A program made the position numbers and the translations under genes. The notes beneath the pieces were generated by a model. It searched no databases, was not told the DNA's origin, and saw nothing but the letters and a program-made list of their open reading frames with translations. This document shows, one piece after another, positions 43,644 to 55,675 of a DNA stretch of 64,000 nt (position 1 is the first letter of the stretch; every line of letters begins with the position of its first letter). This DNA is from Xanthoparmelia taractica (Eukaryota; Ascomycota; Lecanoromycetes; Lecanorales; Parmeliaceae). Where the stretch lies: NCBI GenBank assembly GCA_033085395.1, contig JANQBS010000100.1:62001-126000 (forward strand). Reading direction: 5' to 3'.

Positions 43644-44425
43644 ATGGAGGCCACCCAAGATTTGCAGGAGAGTGAAAGGCCGGTAGTACTTTACCACTCT
43701 CGTAGCTACAGCCGAAAACACCTTTTACGAGTTCTTAAAACAGAGGTCGGCCGGGACCATCCAGATTACCAGCTTAGACACTTGCTTGGAAACATCAACC
43801 TCAAAGAACAACATGGTCGCGGCCTTCCGTGTGACACACAGATACGGAGGCAAGAGTGGGACCTGGATGCCGTTGATAGAATGATTGTTGAGCTCAGACG
43901 TCAGCTGCATACTGGTGACGCCCATGGCTTGATAATCATCCAAGCAACGGACGAAGCGATAATCTCGCCAGTATATCCCAGTGGTTCCATCATCCTTCGT
44001 CCCATGCTGATGAAGCTCGGCAGAATGAGAGGGATATGGCTCCGCGAAACATGGTACCTGAGCTTTCTTCACCGAGGGCGGCCTATGATCCAGATAGAAA
44101 GCACTTTCGAGGTGCGCACCCCCAAGATATGAAAGCTGTCGGTGCTATCGCCACGCGACATGCTGCCAACTTTGGACCAGCGATCACCGTTCGCCTTGCC
44201 CCATTAAACCCGACGATCCCAGCACGCAGCCCATTCACCCCTGGTGGACCACCATTCTACATGCCGAATCCCGCTTTTTTGGGTACGAACTTTGACGGGA
44301 TTCAAGGAACGTACTACAGCCAAGATCTACGATACGATAGAATAGGGACCAGTGATGGTGGCTGTGCGGGAGGTCGCGGAAGTAGCGATGGCGCAGAAGG
44401 TGGCGGTTGCACCGGTGCTGGATAA
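43644..44425 (+). CDS. Hypothetical protein with Gly/Cys-rich tail
   Basis: Proposed two exons (43644-43970, 44024-44425) joined over a 53-bp GT..AG intron in phase 0, giving 242 residues. The N-terminal half (MEATQDLQESERPVVLYHSR onward) is charged and helical, with DAVDRMIVELRRQLHTGD. The second half is Pro/Gly/Tyr-rich (FTPGGPPFYMPNPAFLGTNF) and ends in a Gly-rich stretch with regularly placed Cys (GGCAGGRGSSDGAEGGGCTG). No signal peptide or membrane span. Such Gly/Cys tails occur on uncharacterised fungal proteins. I do not recognise the family. The splice is plausible but unsupported by homology, so the two halves could be separate or non-coding. Confidence 0.45.
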
Positions 44426-45049
44426 GTTATGGGAGTGTACTGGTCTACTGTCTTCCAGCATGCACGGCTTAGTGGCCCAGAGTGTACGGGCGAAAAGCCC
44501 ACTATTCTTTTGACTTCAGGTTCATTCCAGTCTAGATAGTTATAGAGTTCGGGCAGCAAGTCTGTGTGTATATGGCGTTCAAAATGTATTCGAACGACGA
44601 ACTCGCATCGACTACTGGCCAGACACCTGGATTTTTTCTGGCATTTGAATTCTAAACGGCTTGCAGGATTGTATGACTCGGACTAGAGATTGGCAGGTCA
44701 CTAGATCCGATTGCAAACGGCAGGGCCCATGGAGCACGAGTAGATGGAAAGGCGTTAAGCACTTATTGGGAAGGAAGATCAAAGGGCGATTGAGGGTTCC
44801 GATGTGGTTGTTTTTAACACTTTTAGAACGTGAATTCAGAGGAAAGTTTCGACTATAGAAGCGCGAGGCTGAGAACTACCTTATCCGGGTGTTGTTGCCG
44901 GAGCTGCCGGCTTCTAGGGCATCTACCCGACGACTATTCAGAATGCTGCAAGTGAACCCGGTGAGCCAGTCGTTGTAATCTATAAGTATCCATAACTACC
45001 CCTCCGTAAAAGCACGATATTAGGACGAAACACTTTTGCATTACGCTCC
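44426..45049. other. Upstream region of the amidohydrolase
   Basis: No gene seen. Confidence 0.5.
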
Positions 45050-46423
45050 ATGGCAAAAGATAATGGATTCCAACGTGAGAAGATAGACGTAATCTCTGGC
45101 GCTCGAATCCTGACGGGAGGCTGGAATCTGGACGTGAAGCATGATATCCACATCGAAGACAACGTAATCAAGGACATCGTTCCTCATCTTATTAACGGTA
45201 GCCCATCTGCATCAAAGACTGTATTCGATGCCAGCAATTGCCTGATTGCACCGTCGCTCTGCCATGCTCACATACACTTGGATAAATGCTTCCTCCTCTC
45301 AGATCCCAAGTTTGCAGATCTCGAGATTGTCAAAGGGGACTTCGCAGAGGCCATGGAGATCACGGCCAAAGCAAAAGCACGCTTCGACAAAGATGACCTT
45401 TTGAGAAGAGGCAAGTGGCTGATCGCCGAGAGCATTGCTGCCGGCGTGACCCACATGCGCGCTTTCGTGGAAGTAGACCACATCGTGCGTATGAAATGTT
45501 TGGATGCTGCCATCGAGCTGAAGAGGCAATTTGCGGCAGCGTGCGAGATCCAAATATGTGCCTTTGCGCAGGAGCCGATCTACTCAGGAACTTATGGTGC
45601 CGCAAATCGAGAGCTCATGGAAGCCGCAGTCTCCAACGAGCTTGTCTCGGTCGTAGGAACAACACCTTACGTGGAAAGTGATGAGGAGAACATGACGAAG
45701 AATATCGACTGGGCTCTCAAGATAGCGTCGGCCTCTTCCATGCACCTGGATTTTCACCTAGATTACAATCTAGATGGAAGTCGAAACGCCTGGACAGATA
45801 TCGTGGCCAAGAAGCTCGATTCGATGGACCTATGCCAGAAAGATCGATCGTCTACTCAGAACAGCACCGCCGTTCTGAGTCACTGCACTAGATTGACTCT
45901 ATATGATGACTCAGCTTGGCAAACGCTGAGTCAACGCGTGCGGCATCTCGAGCTCTATTTTGTCGGACTACCGACTTCGGATCTCTATATGATGGGCAAA
46001 CCTAACAACCATGAGGGTGGAGGTGAGAGGGTCAGAGGCACTTTACAGATACCGCAGATGATCCAGAAATACGGCTTACCTGGTGCCATTGCCATTAACA
46101 ACGTCGGCAACGCCTTCACGCCCTACGGAAGCTGTGACCCGTTGAGTATTGCCAGCATGGGCGTCGGATTATATCATGCTGGAACAAAACACAACGTTCA
46201 ATTGCTATATGAATGCGTTTCTATCCGTGCTATAGAGTCTATCGGATACCCTTGGAGGTCCTTTGCCATTGGCGAGCCAGCTGATTTTGTGGTATTCAAT
46301 ATGGGAGGATCGAAGAATAGTCTACTATCTACTCAAAGAGGAAGGAAGACTCTGCAGGAGGTTGTTTATGATCCCCCAAAGGAGAGAAAGTCGATTTTCA
46401 AGGGTAATTTGATAATTACCTGA
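45050..46423 (+). CDS. Amidohydrolase-superfamily enzyme, cytosine-deaminase-like
   Basis: Metal-dependent hydrolase of a C-N bond in small ring compounds; closest in layout to the cytosine deaminase/AtzC branch. Intronless, 457 residues, from the ATG at 45050. The N-terminal beta-sandwich strand starts ISGARILTGGWNLDVKHDIH. The metal-binding H-x-H is in CHAHIHLDKC at about 72-78. Further ligands are likely in HLDFHLDYNLDG, SHCTRLTLYDD and the Asp of PYGSCDPLSIAS. The C-terminal strand returns with AIGEPADFVVF, as amidohydrolases do. No secretion signal, so probably cytosolic. The lack of introns is unlike its neighbours. The substrate cannot be told from sequence alone. Confidence 0.87.
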   Translation: MAKDNGFQREKIDVISGARILTGGWNLDVKHDIHIEDNVIKDIVPHLINGSPSASKTVFDASNCLIAPSLCHAHIHLDKCFLLSDPKFADLEIVKGDFAEAMEITAKAKARFDKDDLLRRGKWLIAESIAAGVTHMRAFVEVDHIVRMKCLDAAIELKRQFAAACEIQICAFAQEPIYSGTYGAANRELMEAAVSNELVSVVGTTPYVESDEENMTKNIDWALKIASASSMHLDFHLDYNLDGSRNAWTDIVAKKLDSMDLCQKDRSSTQNSTAVLSHCTRLTLYDDSAWQTLSQRVRHLELYFVGLPTSDLYMMGKPNNHEGGGERVRGTLQIPQMIQKYGLPGAIAINNVGNAFTPYGSCDPLSIASMGVGLYHAGTKHNVQLLYECVSIRAIESIGYPWRSFAIGEPADFVVFNMGGSKNSLLSTQRGRKTLQEVVYDPPKERKSIFKGNLIIT

Positions 46424-47358
46424 CACCTAAAGGCCAACTTCTCGGGTCCTAATACAGTTCTCAAAGGAAACGTCAACAAATCGCTATTACTCTTGGCCAT
46501 CCTAGTATGACAATCTTTCATTTATCAACATCCACTAGAGCAATCGCTTTCTTTATTCTCGGCCCTTTTCGCCTGCGAACTTCCTTCCTAAATCGCTCAG
46601 ATCGTCGGTGCTCTTTCATCCTTGTATATACTTTGTGTTCTCTTTGCGGGAACCTTCAGGCAACCGAGTGCCATTGGCCTTGCTTCTTCGATACAAGCTT
46701 TACAAAGTCAGACCTCCTTGGATACTGGCATTCATCATATGAATTGAGGCAACTTATGAGATCTTCGAAGTAGTTCCATCGATATGCTGACTGGATTGCG
46801 TGCTCTTGCTGAATACAGTATCTCATAGACTGCAGCACCGAGACGTTCCTAGGGCGGACCTTGCCCCATGCGGTGTCAGGTCCTAGTTGAGGCGCTACTC
46901 CTGTGACTACCGTTGAATCACTCCAAGGGTAAGCTGAGGTAGCATCCGAGGCATCGCAGGTAACGACCGGACACACAGGGAACGGACACCATTCATCTTG
47001 TTTGCCATAACTCACTCATTCAGCGGGCAGACGAAGTCATCCGCGTGGATAATGAGTAGTGAAGCCCCAGAACCTATACATAATTTTGAGGAATACAGTA
47101 TTCCAAGCTTTGGACAGTACACTTCATAATATGCTCTGACTCGACAACGCACAGGACCTACGATTGGAAATACACGCTTCGAGTGGCCTTACACGCTTCG
47201 AGTGGCCTTACAAAAGAGAACCTAGTATTTGAAGTATTTATCTCTAGCTGCAGGAGGATGATGGCAGAGAATCAAGAAGACGCCACAGGGATATGCTGTG
47301 CATGATCCAGAATCTGGGAAGATCCTCATTACTATCTACCAATTTCGTCTTTGGCTTC
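46424..47358. other. No supported gene
   Basis: Contains the 19-bp tandem duplication at 47172-47209. Otherwise unremarkable. Confidence 0.5.
47172..47209. repeat. 19-bp perfect tandem duplication
   Basis: ACACGCTTCGAGTGGCCTT occurs twice back to back. Confidence 0.9.
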
Positions 47359-49405
47359 CTAAAATCCTGCATTCTCATTGCTATCCAGTACCGATCTCGT
47401 TCGACCTCTGGCTTCCAAAAAGCACTTATCTCGAGTCCCTTCCACCTCAGTCTCCCAATCCCACTTACCCACAGGAACAATCCTTGGCGTACGCCCTTCC
47501 GCGAATATCTGTTCGCCCTCACTTTGTGGAAGGCGCATCCACCATTCGCCATCAACAGGCGTTTCCCGGTGATAGAAAATTTCGATCTTTCCAGGCGGAT
47601 GATCATACACCTGATTCAGAGGCATGTATCGGAGGAGCTTCAGATTTGCGGAAACCCCACTGCCTAGAGACCCCAGAAAAGTCTGGAAACGCAAACTATC
47701 GAAGTCTAGCAGTGGTTGGGGTTGCTTGAGAGATAAAAACGTGATATTCTTCAGGGTTGAGGTACCACATAGGAGATAGGATGCAAACACTTGCTGAAGT
47801 TCCTGCCACGCAGCCAAAGTCAGCCTTGAGCGCTTTTCATCATGAGCGGAAAGGTCATGGCTCTTACACTGTCATCATAATCGAACCCCAGCTCCAGATG
47901 CTTCAAGCCGGTGAGAGAGGTCGCAATGGAAATCAGACTGCGACGTGTTATAATGTACATGTCCGGCGGTAGAACGAGGTGTTTCAGGATGGTCATATGG
48001 TTGAGCGAAGAGAAAAAGTCGTCAAGACTGGGGTATCCGACCCCAACATCTGGACCAAGCCGAGGAGCTCTTTCCGAGAGGCGAAATGTTGCGCCGAACG
48101 TGACATTTGTCAATACATATTGGTCTTGTGGGCGCGCAAACGTTAGCTCCTTCAACAATGACTGTTTGCGAAGAAAACGCAGGAATTCAGCCGATAGCAT
48201 GTCATATCTGATGTCGGTCAGAGTATCCAGCTGTGCGTATGTCTTGAGGACTCCCCATACTTTGTCGTCAACGGTGGAATATGGCAGGTCAAGGTGTTTG
48301 ATGGTTATCGCATTGAGAATCGTGCCGAAAGAATACCACGGCAGACTCAAATGCTTCAAACGCAGCTTGGTGAGATGAAGTGGAGCCTCACTCATCCGAT
48401 CTGGTCCAAGTCGGGAGTGGCGCTCGCCCAACGCAGAAAGCTCCTCCATTAATGGGCAAGGAAATAGTTTCCGGATGAAGAAGCCATCATCTTCTGGTTC
48501 TATGAAGCGCTCGTCTCTATTCCATACGGGTAGATGTTTGAAGTTCGTCATCTCGACATCTAATTCTTGTAACGTTGATGCACAAGACATGATGCCTTTA
48601 CCGAGGTGTTCCAGCTCTTTTAGGAACTCTTCCCGGTCTGGGATGTCTGTAATCGCGAGACTCGCAAGTCTCGGCATGGTAGTGAGCGCTTGTCCGAGTT
48701 GAACACAATCTGAAGGAAGGGATATAGGAAGCTTCAGAACTTTCAGATTGGTCATCGAAATCTTTTCCAAAACACCAAGGTGCCAGTCGTTCCAGCCCAG
48801 TTCGACTTTGAATGTTTCTGGCCGAATCTCCTTGAATCCGCTACTCGATATAAAAGGATGTAAGAGTATAGTGTAGAAAGGGGGACTGATGTAGGTTAAG
48901 TAGCCGCTCAGTGTGAGCTCCTTGATGCCCTTCGCAAGCGTGCAACCATTCTCACTAAACAGCTGGTTTGCTGCAGCCATCTCTGTTGTAACGCCCGAGC
49001 ACTGGCGCGGCCCAAGCGCTGCTTGGAGGTCATCGAGAGGACATGGAAGAGTCAGTATCGCAGCCTGCTGATTCAACAGGCGATATTCTGGAGCTGCCAC
49101 CGTTGGGCACGTAGTCTGTGTCCCATCAAATTTAATCTCCAGCGACCGCCTTTGCTTCTTCACGAGAAGTTTATACAGGTCTTTGCACGTCAGACCAAAT
49201 GATACTATGTCCTGGTGGTTCAGCAGCTAGTATCACAGCATTAGAATGACCTCCTTCAGCTGGACTTCATCCAGAGTGAGTTGAGAGCGCTTACCTGATC
49301 TGCGATATCGATGAGAAGTTCGATTGGAAGCTTGGCGCTCTGAAACTCATGCATCTTGAGTCCTTCGCACTCAGCTCCTGGCACTTGAGTACTAAGTGTT
49401 GACAT
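47359..49405 (-). CDS. F-box / leucine-rich-repeat-like protein with late frameshift
   Basis: Likely substrate adaptor of an SCF ubiquitin ligase. Exon 1 (49405-49295) and exon 2 (from 49226) join over a 68-bp intron. The N-terminus reads KLPIELLIDIADQLLNHQDI then VSFGLTCKDLYKLLVKKQRR, an F-box helix set. Leu-rich irregular repeats follow (LKVLKLPISLPSD, LASLAITDIPD, LTKLRLKHLSLPW, LKHLVLPPDM, LKHLELGFDYDD). The frame stops at 47822-47820, after about 500 residues. Immediately downstream a second frame, offset by one base, stays protein-like for about 150 codons (LTLAAWQELQQVFASYLLCG to the stop at 47359) and looks like the original C-terminus. Either an indel near 47823-47833 truncates the protein, or the assembly has an error there. 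Confidence 0.7.
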
Positions 49406-52405
49406 AGCTGCAGCTTGGACCAGTCTACGGTGTCAATCTGAGGATACTGCCGTTGTGGAACAGCAAGTGGAAGACTTTAACAAAGTCAAATATAATAAGG
49501 GTTATCGATGACCGAGAACGATAAAGGTGGCGAGTGCGAACTGTTCGTAAAATCCAGTGTGAAGATGCTGTTATTTAACATACAAAGCTCTCAGGACTTA
49601 AGATCCCTCTTAAAATAAGAAAAAGCGTTAAAGAAATGCATTATCCGGTTGTGAATTTTCGTGCTACTGGCTTGGCTTTTCGATCGATGAGCATGTTTTC
49701 CGATCGATTTTCGCCAGAAAAGGGCAAATGTTAAGGGACGCGAATGCCAGGACCAATAGAATGCTGTTACACAAAAAAGACCAAATCTGAGCACGGAGGC
49801 TTCGGACTATGGTATGCACTTCCATCATCTGCTCTGACGCTGAGGTGCAGCAAATTGGTACAAAAGTTTGGTCCTGATCACTGCTTCGACACGGAAGGTC
49901 GTTCTGTGCGGGATGTATCCGTTGAAGACAAAGGGAACAATAATGACACCACAACAATGACACCTGAACGTCTTCAGGCGGACGGGTACTGGGGCTGACA
50001 GACACGTCAACGATCCTCGAGCTGCATCTGGACTGTCAGATCTCAAAATGTTGAATATGAGCTTCGGTCGAAGTTTGAGCATATTTGCGTTTGTATATTC
50101 AGTGGTCGATTCCATCAAAGCCAGCACCTTAAGGTCATCGACAAATAAACATAGACACCCGTTTCCTGTCTGATAACCTTCCAAGGTGACTGCTAAATAT
50201 ATTGGTCAGTCTGATTCTCTCTCTGGGGAGCCTTCGCAATACTCCTTGTGGTCTTGGTCAAGAGCATGGAGCAAAATTGACACAGAACTCAAAGTTCTCA
50301 CAACCAGCTTTACAAATTCATTTGCAGACTAACGAGATACAACATACGCTTGAGGCACTACATAGTGCCAGTGCCGCCGATTGTCGTTCTTGTCGTCGCC
50401 TCACCATCCGAATCGTCATCACTCATAGCTTAGTCATCATGCCCCCTTTTCCTTTTTTATATGTATATATAACCCTGTAGGCCTCTCCTAGATCTAGGGA
50501 CAAGAATATATAGATAAGACCGCTGCTAGGCTAACCATGTCAAAAGGTCTTTGTGCTGGCATCTGAAACCTTCTGGGACCGTTGAGTAGATTTGGGATAG
50601 TTCCACGGTTAGTGTACCGAGGTACAACATAGTCGCCGGAATGCCTAGTTATGTCTATCAGTATTCAGGAAATAGATAGTTGAGTGATCCGCAAATACCT
50701 TCACTGCGCAGCCACGAACGACGCTGAATCCCTCCTCTCTATTTACAGATATCTTTATTGTTGATGTTGTAATTGAAGATATATTGTGTGAAAAAGATGT
50801 CAACCGCACCAACACTTTTAACCCCCTCACCCAACCAAACAAAAAAGATAAAAGCCCTGCGAACCGTGCTCCTCTTATTCACCGGTGGACAGCAATCAAT
50901 ACATTTCTGCAGACGCCTTTTAGACGTCTCCGCTGAGGATGGTCTGCCAGCCAAAGAAGGCCAAGCGTCGAAGCTGAGAGAAAAATCTTTGCCAGTTTCG
51001 GTGCGCCTGAGATTTACCTGGAATTAAGGGGACTTGGATTTGGATGTGAGTATAGAAGAGGTAGAGGTCATCCTTAGAGTTGATAGATCAAGGCACGTGA
51101 CAAAATATATTCAGAAGACATTAAGGTGAATATTGAGAGAATCATTAATTCATTCATTCATTCATTCATTCATACGGGTGAGCAGAGCAGGGAACGGGTG
51201 CCTGACTTGCTGCTGTCCATGTATAGATCAGCGCAGTATGATCTCCCAAAAAAGATGTTATGGCTACTGTGATTTGGAAAAAGCCGCCTTACTGCTCGTT
51301 TCGCCGCATCTGTTGTAGACTCGCCCGGCTCAAGTGCATAAGTTGTCTACGCCGACGGTCGCAAAGGACAGGCTACCAGAAGCAGCAGTAGCGCCTATGA
51401 AGAGACGCGCCCTCGGGCAAAAATGGACCTATATTTCACCAGCCAATCGTCCATGCAAAAGGTATTAGCCAAAGCAGCGCTGTTGTACACTACCCATCCA
51501 CAACCCCCATGTTACGTCTCCTCGTACGAGTACATATACCGCTCTATAACAAATCCTTTTCCTCTTTGCCAAACCATGACTTAATCTCCACCATCGTCAC
51601 CAACAACCTCATCATTCCTCATCAAATCTCCCGACCAACATAGCAACCCAAGCGACCGTAAAGCCCACCGGCCCTTTCTTCTTCTCTTTTCCTATCCGCG
51701 GCCTACACTCCTCGCACCCAAAAGCTCTTCTTCGTTCCCAACCTATCACCTCCATTATGTAGTCATTCGCGCATCGTGTCCCGTTCATCTCAGTAGAACC
51801 CGAGCACAGCAGTCCAGGAGCTCAACTTCACCTGGATGAGACTGGTGTAACTTTGTCTAGAAAAGTCCGCAAGGAGGAAGGAGAAGCACGAAGGGGGGGG
51901 TACATTGTTCGAATCCAGGCATTCCCGACCACGTGATCTACGTATGAAAAAGAAAATCCAATCCTCATCTCTCCACCCCTGCTCTGCCGCCACCGCCGCC
52001 AGAACTCTTCCTTTCTCCTCTTCCGCGCGCGGATGGAGTTCTGAGTGTTGCGTACTGCTTCGCTTGGTGAAGTAAGCTTGGGGGTCTGAGCGGATGAATC
52101 CACTTGGATTGAGATCGAGTAGTGAAGAAGTATTACAATTCGCTTACTGATCCAGCAGCTGTCCCAATAAGTGATTTGCCGTAGCAGGCTGCGGAGCGCT
52201 TTAGAATTCAAACGGTGTGATTGATATCATAATGTCTATCGATCATCGGCCAAGACCTCTACTAAATGGAAGCGGAGAGTGCACCATTCATAAACACCGT
52301 AGCATTATCAAAGGTGCTTAGCAAAGAACTCAGCCAGCTGCGTATACCTACCGAACCCAACGTCAGCAATCCAAGGTCTATGACAAACGATCGAGCACCG
52401 AATAC
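49406..52405. other. 3-kb gene-free stretch
   Basis: Several short frames on both strands (up to 127 codons) show no domain, start context or splice continuity. Contains an ATTC microsatellite. No tRNA recognised. Confidence 0.45.
51148..51173. repeat. (ATTC)n microsatellite
   Basis: About six uninterrupted ATTC units. Confidence 0.85.
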
Positions 52406-53257
52406 CTACCCCCTCTTATACTCCCTCAAATTTTCTCCATCCCCCAAATTCGCCCTCGCGCCCATCCACCCATGATGCATAGAACCATACTTCTCAACCA
52501 CATTCTCCTTCTTCTTCTCCAAAGCCCGCCCATACTCCTCCACCAATTCCGGAGTCCCGTCTTCCTTGGAGAAGAGGCAGATGAAAGGAATAGTCAGCTT
52601 CTCCGCCTCTTCTTTCACTAAACGCCTGTACTCGGGTAAGTAATCAGATAGAGACAGACCCACAGGATTCACCCCTCTTAGTCATAAGTATGCATGTATG
52701 ACTTACCCCGGATGCGCCGTCCCAGCAACCCTAAACTCGGTTCCAGCAGCAGAGCTCAACGCAGCCAATTTTCCACCCCAGCATAACCCGTAGCAACCCC
52801 ACGATTTTACACTGCTATATGATTTCTTCGCCTCCAGCATGACCTCTGCCAGCTTGTGCACATTCGCGTCGATATTTGCAGGTCCCTGCATGAACTCACC
52901 CGCAAACTTCTTTTTCTCATCAGTGTCAGGCGGGTAAAGATTTAGTGGCAATGCGTTTCCCTTGAAGAAATCGGGCATGAGGATAAGGGCATTGAGAGAG
53001 TGAGAGAGTAAGTCGGCGCCTTGTAGGGTTTGGGGTACCAAGCCGAAGATGTCGTAGATGGCTATGAGGGCGCGGGTGGGGTTTGCGGGGCCTATTGCAT
53101 CTGAAAGCGAGGGAGTGAGATGAGCATTGCGAAGGTTGGATTCTGGATTGGACTCACAGACGTCGAGACCAGCGAGCTTAATGTAGGTGCCTTTGGGTTT
53201 GTAGTCATGGGTTGTTACTGCTGGGAGGGAGCAGCATGCTTTGTCGACCTCGGCCAT
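52406..53257 (-). CDS. Dienelactone hydrolase family protein
   Basis: Alpha/beta hydrolase of the carboxymethylenebutenolidase type, which opens lactones from aromatic ring breakdown; many fungal members have unknown substrates. Three exons (53257-53158, 53100-52707, 52625-52406) give 237 residues. It starts MAEVDKACCSLPAVTTHDYK, a common fungal DLH start. The core has LIAIYDIFGLVPQTLQGADL and the nucleophile elbow GCYGLCWGG with Cys at about 140, as in true dienelactone hydrolases. Then come AHPGRLVKEEAEKLTIPFIC, acid-region FSKEDGTPELVEEY and the catalytic His in SMHHGWMGARAN. All triad elements are present. Predicted cytosolic. It lies close to an MFS transporter and further redox and transfer genes. 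Confidence 0.92.
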
Positions 53258-54081
53258 TGTCGATATTTTACCTTGAAGTTTGGTTTGTGTGAAAAGACTA
53301 TGTTGAGTAATTCTCAGACAGAACAGATCATGCTTTCTTAATTCATGCAAGTTGGAGGACTCTCCTGCACGTTTCGGTAGGACTTAGGAAATACCGGCGA
53401 TACTATGGTCAGACAAGGATCATGCATTAGCGTCAACACCCTAGCTCTTCTGAGTTTAGTAAGGCAAAAACTGTAGCTCTGCAGGCACGTGACTAGAAGA
53501 AGTGGCAGACGAAGAGAAAACAACGGCCCGCAGTAAAGGGTCTCATCGCCCAAGAAAGAATCTATTGAGATCCTGTCTGCGCATAGCTTACAAGGTTTCT
53601 TCAGCTTGGTGGTGACCTAGGAGTGCACTAGATTTGAAAGATGCCAGCACCCCTGCCCTACTTTGATGTAGCTTGCCTGATTTGTCGAATATGAGATGGG
53701 AGATGGAGAAGCTTCGCAAATGTCCAACCATAGCTTTAGCGACGATCGTGGACTTGAGATGAGTTTTAAAAGATAAATTGAATGTCTCTTGGCTGGATAA
53801 GATCATCACTGGTGAGCATGAATTGCCATTGTTGGAATTTGATAACGGCTTGATTGAATCATCTAAGAGTGGAGTGCTACTTCTAGTACATGCCAAGCAT
53901 AATAGGGCTGAGATGCTGATTTCCAACAGCCATTCTTGGGGATAGCTCCTCGCTTCGTTCAAGGTCAGTTGACCTTGGTTGGCTCTGCTGCAGGGGCACA
54001 CTCGTTCTCTGCTACGACATGTATGTTGGCCTGCTCTTCTGCCTCTGGAGCGTGTGCTTCAGCCACCTTCTCTTCTCGCAC
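53258..54081. other. Intergenic, DLH upstream region
   Basis: No gene seen. A potential regulatory region for the hydrolase and the 3' flank of the transporter. Confidence 0.5.
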
Positions 54082-55675
54082 TCAATCTTCCAACCGATCT
54101 TCTTTTTCCTTCTTTTCTTTACGCCACCCAGGACCATACTTCATTAATAGCCACAAGCTAGGGCTTAAGGCAATCCAGACCAGAGAAGCGAAGGTATAAG
54201 TCCATCCAACACCCATCCTATCTATCATTGGTACCACGACGGCAGTCGATCCGGCCCCAAGCAGACAACGGAAAAGGTTATTCGCTGCGGTGGAAGATGC
54301 CGCGTTTCCAGGATTGATGTCGACTATCAAAATTTGCATGACTTGAAAGGCAGCCATGGAGCCGTAGCCGAACACGAACAACAGAATGAGGGGACCAGCC
54401 AAGTTTGTTCTAAAGTCTAGGGTCCAACCATAAGCAATGGAGCCAATGTTGCCAATGTATAGCAGGGGCAGGGCAACCTCAAGGCGCGCTCTCTCAATAG
54501 GGAAGTCAGTGAGATCTTGATGACGATTCTTGGTCAAAGGAAACCCGGTTCTTTTGGCGTGTCTTCGATAGTTCCAGTCGATAGCCTTTCCCGTAGAGAA
54601 TGCCGAAATAAGACTACCAGCGCCGAAAGGAATGTACACTAGGCCCAGCTGCAGCTCATTAAAATTGTAGATCTTTCCAAAGAGATAAGGTATTCCCGTT
54701 GTGGTTGCGTAGAGAATGGCAACTAGCAAGCCACTGTAGAAAAGAATGAGACCGGATTCTTTGTCCCCAGCTATGATCAGCGTGGACAGCGGGTTGGGAA
54801 ATCTCAGTCGATAGTTCTTGCGAACGGCTTCCTGCTGGGGGGTGTCAAGGGCAATTCCAGCTTTGATGCGGCGCCTTTCACGTATGATGCCAGTCAGTGA
54901 CTGATTCAGCTTTGGTGGAGGAATCGAGCCATCCCCCACCATTTTTCTGCACGTCTCCGGCAGGAACAAGAAGAACAGTACGAAGTATGTGACGGAGCTG
55001 ATGGTCAAGAACCAGAAGATCCACCACCACCCAAGGTACTGGGCAATGACGCCTCCAATGATGGGGCCAACGATGGGGCCAACGATGGCAGGAACCGAGG
55101 TGTAACCGATATACATTCCTCTCTCTGCACTGGTAACAAGTTCGGCAACGACTCCGTTGCAAAGAGCGACGGTCCCACTGCTACCAGCACTCTGGAGACA
55201 CCGTAGCACCAACAGGGCAGCGTAATTCCTTTGCAGAGCCAGCCCAATATTCGCTGCGATATAGACGATGAAGCAGTAGATATACGCGGGCCTTCTGCCA
55301 GCACCATCGGAAAAACCAGCGATCATCATGGGCGCTACTCCCTGAAGGATCTATCCGGCCATTAGCATCCATCACACGCGGTCCAAATGTACAAATATGT
55401 ACCAAGAATGTAGTCACAGTGAGATTGATATTCGAACTGCTAACGTTGAGGTCACCAGCTATCTCATTCAATGCCGGAAGATATATTGTGGTGGACATTG
55501 GAGAAAAGGCAGCTCCCAGGGCCGCCGAGACGACTATTGTCTTCTTTTGAGGGACAGTGAAGACAGAGTATGCCAAATCTGAGGCAACAGGGTGCTCACT
55601 GATCGGCTCAGCGTTGGGTGGCTCTTGTGGTAGGTGCTCTGATACAGGCGACTGATCCGACACTGTTTGGGCCAT
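54082..55675 (-). CDS. MFS transporter, DHA1 (drug:H+ antiporter) type
   Basis: Plasma-membrane secondary transporter, probably exporting small organic compounds. Two exons (55675-55403, 55350-54082; intron 52 bp) give 513 residues. A hydrophilic N-terminus precedes span 1 (TIVVSAALGAAFSPMSTTIY). The loop 2-3 motif is GFSDGAGRRPAY, the MFS signature D-x-x-GRR. The span-5 antiporter motif C reads VGPIVGPIIGGVIAQYLGWW, diagnostic of DHA exporters. There is a central cytosolic loop of about 70 residues, then the second six-span bundle (GLILFYSGLLVAILYATTTG onward), and a charged C-terminus (KEKKEKEDRLED). Looks intact. Similar to fungal quinidine/fluconazole-resistance transporters; substrate unknown. 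Confidence 0.93.

Noticed and set aside
51890..51960. Possible tRNA 3' half (GTTCGAATCCAGGC)
   Set aside because: The T-loop-like string is not preceded by D-arm, anticodon arm or acceptor-stem complement.
49406..52405. Several 60-130 codon frames
   Set aside because: No continuity, splice sites or motif content that would support a gene.
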